In this document: positions 5,236-11,960 of the stretch, one piece after another
Position numbering within the stretch: the stretch's first letter is position 1
Layout of the letters: the number at the start of each line of letters is the position of its first letter
Origin: T1Sed10-7 sp040904745
GTDB lineage: Bacteria; Actinomycetota; Nitriliruptoria; Nitriliruptorales; Nitriliruptoraceae
Direction of reading: 5' to 3'
DNA length: 13,684 nucleotides
NCBI GenBank assembly: GCA_040904745.1
Contig: JBBDSW010000004.1
Coordinates: 1-13,684, forward strand
Made by a program: the position numbers and the translations under genes
Notes under the pieces: model-generated
Database searches by the model: none
Seen by the model: the letters and a program-made list of their open reading frames with translations, nothing else
What the model was told of the DNA's origin: nothing

Positions 5236-8181
5236 GTGCCAGCGATGCTCGACAAGCTCCTCCGTGCCGGCGAGGGCAAGCGCGCCAAGGAGTTGCAGAC
5301 GGTCGTCGATGCGGTCAACGCCCGCAGCGACGAGGCAGCCGCGCTCTCGGACGCCGAGTTGCGTGCGAAGACCGACGAGTTCCGCGCTCGGCTCGAGGAC
5401 GGCGAGACGCTCGACGACCTCCAGGCGGAGGTGTTCGCCGTCGTCCGCGAGACCGCGTGGCGGGTGTTGCGCGAACGCCCCTTCGATGTCCAGGTCTTCG
5501 GTGGTGCCGCCCTGCACGGCCACAACATCGCCGAGATGAAGACCGGTGAGGGCAAGACGCTGACCTCGACCATGCCGGTCTACCTGAACGCCCTCTCCGG
5601 TCGTGGCGTCCACATCGTGACCGTCAACGAGTACCTGGCGAAGCGCGACGCCGCCTGGATGGGCCGGGTCCACGAGTTCCTCGGGCTCACGGTCAGCGTC
5701 GTCTACTCGGGCCAGACGAAGGCCGAGAAGCGGGCGGCCTACGCCGCGGACATCACCTACGGGACCAACAACGAGTTCGGTTTCGACTACCTGCGCGACA
5801 ACATGGCGCTCGAGAAGGCCAAGCAGGTCCAGCGGGGCCATCACTTCGCCCTCATCGATGAGGTCGACTCCATCCTCGTCGACGAGGCTCGGACGCCGCT
5901 GATCATCTCGGGACCGGCCGAGCAGTCGGCGAACCTCTACCAGATCTTCGCCCGACGGGTCGCACCCAACCTGACCAAGGGCGAGGAGGGCGATCTGCCG
6001 GGCGAGGCCACGGGCGACTACGTCATCGACGAGGCCAAGCGGACCGTCGCGGTCACCGAGGAGGGGGTGGCCAAGGTCGAGAAGTTGCTCGGTATCGAGA
6101 ACATGTACGAATCGGTCAACACCCCCCTGATCCACCACCTCCAGAACGCGCTGAAGGCCAAGGAACTGTTCCGCCGCGACCGGGAGTACATCGTCACCGA
6201 CGGTGAGGTACAGATCGTCGACGAGAACACCGGCCGTGTGCTCGCCGGCCGTCGGTACTCGGAGGGACTGCACCAGGCCATCGAGGCCAAGGAAGGGGTG
6301 CGGATCAAGGAGGAGAACCAGACGCTGGCAACGATCACCCTCCAGAACTACTACCGCACCTACGAGAAGCTCGCCGGCATGACCGGTACCGCCAAGACCG
6401 AGGAGGTCGAGTTCCTCGAGATCTACGGCCTCGGCGTCGTCGAGGTGCCGACGAACCGGCCGGTCGTCCGCCATGATGGTGCGGACCTGATCTACAAGTC
6501 CGAGACGGCGAAGTTCGATGCCGTGGCGGCCGAGATCGAGGAGCGTCACGCCGAGGGGCAGCCGATGCTGATCGGCACGACCTCGGTGGACAAGTCGGAG
6601 TACCTGTCGCGCCTGCTCACCAAGCGGGGCGTCGAGCACGAGGTGTTGAACGCGAAGAACCATGCCCGTGAGGCGACGATCGTCTCGCAGGCCGGTCGAC
6701 TCGAAGCCGTCACGGTGTCGACCAACATGGCTGGACGCGGGACCGACATCGTGCTCGGCGGGAACGCCGAGGAGGTCGCCAAGGAGCGGGCGGTCGAGGA
6801 GGTCGGATCCGAGGCCACGGAGGAGGGGTTCGACCAGGCGCTGCAGGCACACCTCGGGCGGTTGGCACCGGAGTTCCAGGAGGAGGCCGCCAAGGTCAAG
6901 GAGCTCGGCGGCCTGTACGTCATCGGGACCGAGCGGCACGAGTCCCGACGGATCGACAACCAGCTTCGCGGTCGGTCCGGCCGGCAGGGCGACCCCGGTG
7001 AGAGCCGCTTCTTCCTCTCGCTCGAGGATGACCTGATGCGGCTGTTCAACGCTTCGGCGGTGGACAAGATCATGACCCGGCTGAAGATCCCGGATGATGT
7101 CCCGATCGAGCACAAGTGGGTCTCCCGGGCGGTCGCGAACGCCCAGGGCCAGGTGGAGAGCCTGAACTTCGACCGACGCAAGAACGTCCTCAAGTACGAC
7201 GACGTCATGAACGAGCAGCGCAAGGTCGTCTACGGCCAGCGGCAGGACCTGCTGGACGGCAACATGGAGGAGGTCGAGGACCTCGCTCAGCGCTACCTGA
7301 GCGACACGATCGAGGGGTTGATCGACGAGCACTGCCCCGACGGTGTCTATCCGGAGGAGTGGGACCTCGACGGGCTCGCGACCCGGCTCGAACAGATCTA
7401 CGAGCACGGGTACGACTTCGGCGCCATCGACCTCGAGACCATCGACGCCGGGCAACTCTCCAACGAGTTGTACGAGGACGCGCTGGCCGCCTACGAGCGG
7501 CGCGAGGAGGAGGTCGGGGGACCGGAAGTGATGCGCGAGATCGAGCGGCGCGTGATCCTCACGGTCGTGGACCGCAAGTGGCGTGAACACCTCTACGAGA
7601 TGGACGCCCTGCGCGATGGCATCGGCCTCCGGGCGGTCGGACAGCGCGACCCGTTGACCGAGTACCAGCGCGAGGCCTACGACTCCTTCGCCGACATGAT
7701 GGGTGGCGTGAAGGAGGAGGCCGTGACCTACTTCTTCCGGCTCCCGATCCAGCGCGAGGGCGAGGCGGAGGGTGCGAGGCCGGCAGGTGCCTCCGGGGGC
7801 CCGACGGTCACGGCTGCCAGCGCCGCGGCGACCGCCGCCACGGCGCCGACCGCTGCCCGCTCGGCTGACGGCCATGACGGCGACGGGAACGGGGCCGCAT
7901 CACGGGTGGCGGCTGCGATCCCGCTGCAGGAGCGTGGATCGGCCAGTCAGCTCTCCTATCGTGCGGGTGGCTCCGGCGGTGGAGCGAGCAGCTACACGAC
8001 CGGTGAGGGTTCGACCACCACGACCGACGACCAGGGTCGGGAGGTCGAGCGGCGCGAGGACGGCTCCACCGTCCGCAAGGTCGCGGCCGGAAGCACCTAC
8101 ACCGCGGACGACAAGGTGGGTCGCAACGACCCATGTCCGTGCGGGAGCGGGAAGAAGTACAAGCGCTGCCACGGCGCTTGA
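5236..8181 (+). CDS. secA: Preprotein translocase ATPase SecA
   Basis: A 981-residue ATPase motor that pushes preproteins through SecYEG at the membrane. Walker A MKTGEGKT is at residues 101-108 and Walker B with the DEAD-like motif LIDEVDS at 206-212. Also present are VNEYLAKRDAAWMGR, the TNMAGRGTDIVLGG nucleotide-binding segment and the LRGRSGRQGDPG motif of the second helicase domain, followed by the scaffold/wing domain. The C-terminal linker (about 840-958) is low-complexity Ala/Thr/Gly/Asp. The protein ends in a zinc tail with Cys967, Cys969, Cys978 and His979, the lipid/SecB-binding type. GTG 5236 (MPAMLDKLLRAGEGK) is preferred because GAGGG at 5223-5227 is well spaced; ATG 5245 is possible. 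It has the secA1 position after hpf, so it is the housekeeping SecA. Confidence 0.98.
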   Translation: MPAMLDKLLRAGEGKRAKELQTVVDAVNARSDEAAALSDAELRAKTDEFRARLEDGETLDDLQAEVFAVVRETAWRVLRERPFDVQVFGGAALHGHNIAEMKTGEGKTLTSTMPVYLNALSGRGVHIVTVNEYLAKRDAAWMGRVHEFLGLTVSVVYSGQTKAEKRAAYAADITYGTNNEFGFDYLRDNMALEKAKQVQRGHHFALIDEVDSILVDEARTPLIISGPAEQSANLYQIFARRVAPNLTKGEEGDLPGEATGDYVIDEAKRTVAVTEEGVAKVEKLLGIENMYESVNTPLIHHLQNALKAKELFRRDREYIVTDGEVQIVDENTGRVLAGRRYSEGLHQAIEAKEGVRIKEENQTLATITLQNYYRTYEKLAGMTGTAKTEEVEFLEIYGLGVVEVPTNRPVVRHDGADLIYKSETAKFDAVAAEIEERHAEGQPMLIGTTSVDKSEYLSRLLTKRGVEHEVLNAKNHAREATIVSQAGRLEAVTVSTNMAGRGTDIVLGGNAEEVAKERAVEEVGSEATEEGFDQALQAHLGRLAPEFQEEAAKVKELGGLYVIGTERHESRRIDNQLRGRSGRQGDPGESRFFLSLEDDLMRLFNASAVDKIMTRLKIPDDVPIEHKWVSRAVANAQGQVESLNFDRRKNVLKYDDVMNEQRKVVYGQRQDLLDGNMEEVEDLAQRYLSDTIEGLIDEHCPDGVYPEEWDLDGLATRLEQIYEHGYDFGAIDLETIDAGQLSNELYEDALAAYERREEEVGGPEVMREIERRVILTVVDRKWREHLYEMDALRDGIGLRAVGQRDPLTEYQREAYDSFADMMGGVKEEAVTYFFRLPIQREGEAEGARPAGASGGPTVTAASAAATAATAPTAARSADGHDGDGNGAASRVAAAIPLQERGSASQLSYRAGGSGGGASSYTTGEGSTTTTDDQGREVERREDGSTVRKVAAGSTYTADDKVGRNDPCPCGSGKKYKRCHGA

Positions 8182-8191
8182 CCCGGCGCCG

Positions 8192-8668
8192 TCAGCAGCG
8201 CGCACCCCGTGCGGCGTGCTCCGTCGCTTCGTCATCGAAGCTGTCCCGCCGTCGATGACCATCCGGGAGCGAGGCGGTGGGAAGTGCGGTCAAGCCGCTC
8301 TCCGGAGGCGTGAGTTCGACGACCCGCCAGCGTCCGAGGTGGCGCTCCAACCGCACGGCGACCGCGGAGACCCGACCGCCTGACTCGACGACCACGACGG
8401 CTTCGCAGGCGGCCGGTTGGGGTCGCCGGGCGATGACCTTCCGGATCCGGACACGGTGCCGGGCAGGAGCCTGGTGCGGCGGCGCCTGGGCGGCGAGACG
8501 GCGGTGGGCCGCGGGAGAGAGGAGCGGCTCGAGTTGCGACAGCGGCCGGCGGCCGGCGCGGACCTCGGCCCAGGCGGCGACGAGGACGCCCGCGACCCGG
8601 CCGGGATCGTCGCCGAGCGGCGAGGTGGTGATCGGACGCGCGGTGCGTGCAGCGGGCTGGCTGGTCAT
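8192..8668 (-). CDS. Rv3235 family protein
   Basis: A 158-residue protein. After a disordered N-terminus comes RVAGVLVAAWAEVRAGRRPLSQLEPLLSP, then a basic strand (HRVRIRKVIARR), a hydrophobic strand (CEAVVVVESGGRVSAVAVRLE) and RWRVVELTPP. This is the layout of the actinobacterial Rv3235 family, as I remember it; function is unknown. No signal or membrane segment is seen. The ATG overlaps the upstream stop (ATGA, 8665-8668), so its translation is probably coupled to the membrane protein gene. It converges on secA with only 10 bp between the stops and no separate terminator; a small hairpin lies inside the gene (8201-8213). The in-frame upstream extension to 8935 is Arg-rich shadow sequence of the overlapping gene and was not used. 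Confidence 0.75.
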   Translation of the reverse strand: MTSQPAARTARPITTSPLGDDPGRVAGVLVAAWAEVRAGRRPLSQLEPLLSPAAHRRLAAQAPPHQAPARHRVRIRKVIARRPQPAACEAVVVVESGGRVSAVAVRLERHLGRWRVVELTPPESGLTALPTASLPDGHRRRDSFDDEATEHAARGARC

Positions 8669-9561
8669 GGCGTTCCCTGGCTGTGGTCGGCGAGCGTGGT
8701 GCCGGCGACGACGAGGCCGTCCAGATGCGGGCGGAGCCACACCGAGCGTTGCCCGTCCTCGTCGGAGAGGTTGGCCACCACCGGCCAGCCGTCGGCGGTC
8801 GCGAGCGACTCGATGGTGTGCTCCCCGAGCCCGGCGGCGGACAACGCCGACGCCGCGGCAGCCTCGGTGGCCTCGTCGGTCAGCGGTTCGAGGTCCGGCT
8901 GGAGAGCGATCAGATCGGGCGCGGGGAGTGGCCATGGTGCCGTCACGGGACGGGGACCATCCCCGGTGGTGGCGAGCGGTACGGCGAGACGCCGCAGTTC
9001 CACACGAGCGGGGCCGTCAGATCCGTCGACCAGTACCACGGCCAGCACGGTCACGACGGCGACCTCGGAGGTTGGACGCTCGACCGCCTCCACGACGAGG
9101 TGTTCCGCGTATGTCGAGGCGTCCGGTGCTATCCCATCCACCTCCAGGTGCGGGCCGAGTCCGGTCAGCGAGGCTCGGGCGATCACGACCCCCAGGGCCG
9201 CTGCCTCCTCCTCGCCGGGGGCGACCCGCCAGCGGCCGCGGAACTCCTGGAGGGTGAGTAGCCCTTCCTCTGCCAGCGATGTCGGTGCCGTGGGTGCGGA
9301 GGTGGCTTCGTCGCCCTCCGACGCCGATGGCCCGGCGGATGGCCGCGCGTCGGCCTGGCCGGTCGGCTGGTCGGATGGCATCACCTCGGCGTCGTCGGTC
9401 GCCGTCGTCTCACCCTCGTCGACGGCGCGATCCGGGAGGAGGAGCAGCGCCGCAACGAGCACCCACGGGACCGTCGCGAGCAGCAACACCAGGTGGCGTC
9501 GTCGCGGCGTCGGTGTCGGTTGTTCGTCGTCCTCGTCATCGAACCAGTCGGGCTCTCGCAT
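8665..9561 (-). CDS. Membrane-anchored protein of unknown function, possibly TcpC/NTF2-like
   Basis: A 298-residue protein starting at ATG 9561 with GGAGGA about 6 nt upstream. The first 20 residues are acidic (DDEDDE), then RRRH and one membrane segment (about 23-43, Leu/Val/Ala-rich), giving an N-inside orientation. An acidic Ser/Pro/Thr linker (44-95) leads to an extracytoplasmic region. There the stretch LTLQEFRGRW, a run of hydrophobic strands and a 'LAVPLATTG...PWPLPAPD' segment recall the TcpC-like (VirB8-type, NTF2-like) proteins of conjugation systems; this is only a pattern memory. No conjugation genes are nearby, so a chromosomal role with its Rv3235-family partner is more likely. 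It is co-transcribed with that gene and divergent from sigR. Confidence 0.75.
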   Translation of the reverse strand: MREPDWFDDEDDEQPTPTPRRRHLVLLLATVPWVLVAALLLLPDRAVDEGETTATDDAEVMPSDQPTGQADARPSAGPSASEGDEATSAPTAPTSLAEEGLLTLQEFRGRWRVAPGEEEAAALGVVIARASLTGLGPHLEVDGIAPDASTYAEHLVVEAVERPTSEVAVVTVLAVVLVDGSDGPARVELRRLAVPLATTGDGPRPVTAPWPLPAPDLIALQPDLEPLTDEATEAAAASALSAAGLGEHTIESLATADGWPVVANLSDEDGQRSVWLRPHLDGLVVAGTTLADHSQGTP

Positions 9562-9697
9562 GCTCGTTCCTCCGTCCCTGCCGGGCTGCACGCCGGCCGG
9601 GTCGGTCGGAGTGGTGAGGCCGGCCCAGGCTCCTGCCAGGGCCGGCGACCCGACCGCGGGGGGCGATCGCGGTGGGATGCCGACGATAGCGTGTAGA

Positions 9698-9710
9698 TAC
9701 ATCTCATGTA
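9698..9710. repeat. Inverted repeat TACAT-CTC-ATGTA
   Basis: A perfect 5-bp inverted repeat with a 3-nt centre in the AT-rich block. It overlaps the first of two TCATGT copies (9704-9709 and 9714-9719), which are exactly 10 bp apart. It is operator-like in form; no binding protein is known. Confidence 0.45.
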
Positions 9711-9729
9711 AAGTCATGTCATGCAGATA

Positions 9730-9746
9730 TCTCTTGAAGTCTCTTG
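9730..9746. repeat. Tandem TCTCTTG repeats, 10-bp period
   Basis: TCTCTTG occurs at 9730-9736 and 9740-9746, one helical turn apart. This is typical of two sites on the same face of DNA, as for an activator or response-regulator dimer. The function is inferred from spacing only. Confidence 0.45.
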
Positions 9747-9873
9747 TCCTCGGCACGGGGGTGCCCATGGCAGCGTTAGGCTGGCGGCTAGTAGCGCCCG
9801 TCTGGGCGTGTCCTCCCCCCGACCTCTTCGACCCAGAGCGCGTGGAGCCCGGCGCGCGGGAGCGATCACGACC

Positions 9874-10515
9874 GTGAGCGATGCAAGCGCCCCGCCCGAT
9901 GGCCCTGTCGGGGTCGACGAGCCCTCACCCGTGCGTCGGGATCTGAGCGACGCACAGCGGCGTGCCCGGTTCGAGGCGGAGGTCCTTCCCTACCTCGATC
10001 GCCTCTACTCGGCCGCACTCCGCTACACCCGGGATCCCACGGATGCCGAGGATCTCGTCCAGGAGACGATCGCCAAGGCGTTCCGTTCGTTCCATCAGTA
10101 CCGGGAGGGCACCAACCTCCGGGCGTGGCTGTACCGCGTGCTCCACACGACCTACATCTCCATGTATCGCAAGGCGCAGCGCAGGCCGCAGGAGTCCCTC
10201 CAGGACGAGATCGATGACTTCTCGTTCTACGACGAGGTGAGCCGTAACACGGGTGGCTCGGCGGAGCGCGAGGTCCTCGAGGCGCTCACCGCCGACGAGG
10301 TGAAGGAGGCGCTCGCCGGGCTTCCGGAGTCGTTCCGCGTCGCGGTCTACCTCGCGGATGTGGAGGGTTTCGCCTACAAGGAGATCGCGGAGATCATGGA
10401 TACGCCGGTGGGCACCGTGATGTCTCGTCTCCATCGGGGAAGGAAGGCGCTCCAGCAGGCGTTGGCTACCTACGCGAGGGCCCGTGGGCTCATCGACACA
10501 CCGAGCGGAGGATGA
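9874..10515 (+). CDS. sigR: SigR/SigH-type ECF RNA polymerase sigma factor
   Basis: A 213-residue ECF sigma factor of the thiol-oxidative-stress class. Region 2 (about 33-100) holds YSAALRYTRDPTDAEDLVQE, TIAKAFRSF and REGTNLRAWLYRVLHTTYIS. Region 4 (about 148-200) holds ALAGLPESFRVAVYLADVEG, FAYKEIAEIMDTPVGTVMSR and LHRGRK, nearly the same as Streptomyces SigR. It directs RNA polymerase to genes for thioredoxin, mycothiol and proteolysis. The rsrA gene directly follows, with overlapping signals, which confirms the class. GTG 9874 is chosen for length; GGGAG (9858-9862) is 11 nt away, which is long. GTG 9931 is possible. The frame is also open back to ATG 9721, which could give a 264-residue isoform. 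Confidence 0.93.
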   Translation: MSDASAPPDGPVGVDEPSPVRRDLSDAQRRARFEAEVLPYLDRLYSAALRYTRDPTDAEDLVQETIAKAFRSFHQYREGTNLRAWLYRVLHTTYISMYRKAQRRPQESLQDEIDDFSFYDEVSRNTGGSAEREVLEALTADEVKEALAGLPESFRVAVYLADVEGFAYKEIAEIMDTPVGTVMSRLHRGRKALQQALATYARARGLIDTPSGG

Positions 10516-10517
10516 CC

Positions 10518-10778
10518 GTGAGCAGCGAGAGCACGCACGAGTGGAGTGACGAGTGCCGCGCCGCGTTGCGTCGTTTGGAGTCCTACCTCGACGGGGAGTT
10601 GGGCGATCTGACGAAGGGCCGGCTTCGGCAGCACCTCGAGGACTGCGCCCCCTGCACAGACCGGGTCGGGTTCGAGGGCCAACTCCGGGCGCTGGTCCGA
10701 CAGGGGTGCTTCGACGAGGCGCCGGCGGCGCTGCGCGACCGGATCCGCAACCATCTCGACGAGCTGACGGCGACCTGA
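10518..10778 (+). CDS. rsrA: RsrA-type zinc-binding anti-sigma factor
   Basis: An 86-residue ZAS-family anti-sigma factor that should hold SigR inactive under reducing conditions and release it when its cysteines oxidise. Zinc and redox residues are C13 and the HxxxCxxC motif H39-C43-C46, at the spacing of Streptomyces RsrA (C11, H37, C41, C44). A single C64 replaces the usual adjacent Cys pair. The ATG at 10512 overlaps the sigR stop (ATGA), but the GGAGG at 10507-10511 touches it with no spacer. GTG 10518 is 6 nt from that site and is therefore chosen; the alternative adds two residues. Coupling with sigR keeps sigma and anti-sigma in balance. The family call is firm from motif and context. 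Confidence 0.92.
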   Translation: MSSESTHEWSDECRAALRRLESYLDGELGDLTKGRLRQHLEDCAPCTDRVGFEGQLRALVRQGCFDEAPAALRDRIRNHLDELTAT

Positions 10779-10807
10779 GCGTCCCCGATCGGTCCAGGGC
10801 CTGCGGG

Positions 10808-10843
10808 TAGGCTCATCGGCCCGCCGGCCGTTCTCGGCCGATG
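10808..10843 (+). promoter_or_regulatory. TAGGCT -10 box and leader hairpin before the epimerase gene
   Basis: TAGGCT (10808-10813) is a plausible -10 element with no clear -35. It is followed at once by an 8-bp inverted repeat, CATCGGCC (10814-10821) and GGCCGATG (10836-10843). A competing hairpin, CGGCCG-TTCT-CGGCCG (10825-10840), overlaps it. This could end the sigR-rsrA transcript, regulate the epimerase, or both. Confidence 0.4.
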
Positions 10844-10860
10844 TCGTCCCGGAGCCCTGC

Positions 10861-11817
10861 ATGGCTGATCTCCCCGTCCTGGTCACCGGCGCCGCCGGCT
10901 TCATCGGGTCGAACCTGGTGCTGCGTCTCCTCGAGGACGGCCGTCGTGTCATCGGCGTCGACGATCTGTCCACCGGCGCCCTGGCGAACCTCGCCGCGGC
11001 CCGCTCGGAGCGGTTCGCCGGTCGGTTCACCTTCGAGCGGCTCGATGTCCGGCAGGGAGGACTCGACTCGGTGATGGATCGGCACGGCCCTGAGGTCGTC
11101 CATCACCTCGCCGCACAGGTCGATGTCCGCCGGAGTGTCGCGGACCCCCTGCACGACGCGTCGGTGAACGTGCTCGGCAGCATCGCCGTGCTCGAGGCGG
11201 CACGGCGCGCAGGTGTCCGCAAGATCGTGTACGCGTCGTCCATCGGATCCTACGGAGAGCCCGCGGCCGCGGACCTGCCGGTCGACGAGTCCTTCGACGG
11301 TCCAGCGTCCTCGCCATACGGCGCGTCGAAACGCGTCGTGCTCGACTACCTCGCCACCTACCGGGAGCTCTACGGCCTCGACTTCACGGCCCTGACCCTG
11401 GCCAACGTCTACGGGCCCCATCAGACGACCGCGGGTGAGGGGGGTGTGGTAGCCACGTTCATCGGGCGGATGCTCGCCGGGGAGCCTTGCACCATCTACG
11501 GCGACGGCGAGCAGACCCGTGACTTCGTGTTCGTCGATGACGTCGTGCACGCGCTCGTGCTCGCCACCGACCGCGGCGATGGCGCTCGCTTCCTGATCGG
11601 GACCGGTGAGCGCACCTCCGTGAACCAACTGTTCCGTGCGCTCGCGGCGGCAACGGGTTATCCGAACGAGCCGATCCGTGAGCCCGAGCGTCCGGGGGAG
11701 ATCCGTGATTCGTGCGTGGATGCACGGCTGGCCGCGGCCGAGCTCGGCTGGAAGCCGTGGACCACGATCGAGGAGGGGTTGGCTGCCACGCTGCAGTGGG
11801 CAGCCGCTGGCCGCTGA
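10861..11817 (+). CDS. NAD-dependent sugar-nucleotide epimerase/dehydratase (GalE-like)
   Basis: A 318-residue extended short-chain dehydrogenase. The Rossmann NAD loop GAAGFIGS is at 10-17, and Asp34 (VDDLSTG) marks NAD preference. The catalytic pair YGASK (Tyr153, Lys157) and the serine of YASSIGSYG (Ser126/127) are intact. The late motifs RDFVFVDDVVHA and the C-terminal LGWKP are also typical. It should act on a UDP- or dTDP-sugar in the cytosol; the closest type is UDP-glucose 4-epimerase or a relative, and the exact substrate cannot be read from the sequence. ATG 10861 has GGAG (10851-10854) 6 nt upstream. It follows rsrA by 82 bp with its own leader, so it need not belong to the sigR operon. 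A role in surface glycans would fit with ManB. Confidence 0.92.
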   Translation: MADLPVLVTGAAGFIGSNLVLRLLEDGRRVIGVDDLSTGALANLAAARSERFAGRFTFERLDVRQGGLDSVMDRHGPEVVHHLAAQVDVRRSVADPLHDASVNVLGSIAVLEAARRAGVRKIVYASSIGSYGEPAAADLPVDESFDGPASSPYGASKRVVLDYLATYRELYGLDFTALTLANVYGPHQTTAGEGGVVATFIGRMLAGEPCTIYGDGEQTRDFVFVDDVVHALVLATDRGDGARFLIGTGERTSVNQLFRALAAATGYPNEPIREPERPGEIRDSCVDARLAAAELGWKPWTTIEEGLAATLQWAAAGR

Positions 11818-11849
11818 TCGGTGCACCAAGCCCAGCGAGTCCCAGGGAT

Positions 11850-11897
11850 CGGCAGTGCTGCCGGGCCCATGGGGGCGTACACTGCGCGCTCACGTGA
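11850..11897 (+). promoter_or_regulatory. bldD promoter with flanking palindromes
   Basis: TACACT (11878-11883) is a good -10 box. The palindrome CGGCAG-TG-CTGCCG (11850-11863) covers the expected -35 position (about 11855-11860), and a second perfect palindrome TCACGTGA (11890-11897) lies at the expected transcription start. The first could also be a terminator stem for the epimerase gene, 32 nt after its stop. Both are operator-like; BldD autoregulation is known in Streptomyces, but only a partial BldD box (ACACAGGG, 11898-11905) is seen here. Confidence 0.45.
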
Positions 11898-11960
11898 ACA
11901 CAGGGCGCTAACTTCCACGGGGATCTTCGCGTGGCAACGCCTGGACAGGGGGAGGTGCCG

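Larger units (their letters stand above)
9562..9873. promoter_or_regulatory. Divergent control region between the membrane-protein operon and sigR
   Basis: This is a 312-bp spacer with a sharp AT-rich block (about 9688-9750) in otherwise GC-rich DNA. It holds an inverted repeat (9698-9710), two pairs of direct repeats with a 10-bp period and an AGATATCT palindrome (9725-9732). A TAGGCT box (9777-9782) may be the -10 of a sigR promoter giving a leader of about 85 nt. No clear GGAAT-N18-GTT (SigR-type) promoter was found. An open frame in phase with sigR begins at ATG 9721. Confidence 0.5.

Noticed and set aside
5092..7875. A 927-codon open frame on the minus strand opposite secA
   Set aside because: It mirrors the strong third-position GC bias of secA, is Leu/Val/Asp/Arg-rich without any motif, and secA on the other strand is certain.
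9660..9780. SigR-type promoter (GGAAT-N18-GTT) for sigR autoregulation
   Set aside because: GGGAT at 9674-9678 is present but no GTT follows at the right distance.
8417..9877. A 486-codon plus-strand frame across the membrane-protein operon
   Set aside because: Ser/Ala/Arg-rich with no domain pattern; it is the shadow of the two minus-strand genes, which have a membrane segment, a binding site and an ATGA overlap.
11898..11905. BldD box in the bldD leader
   Set aside because: Only the core (ACACAGGG) fits the consensus nTnACnC(A/T)GnGTnAn; the outer T and A positions do not, so it was kept as a hint and not listed as a site.
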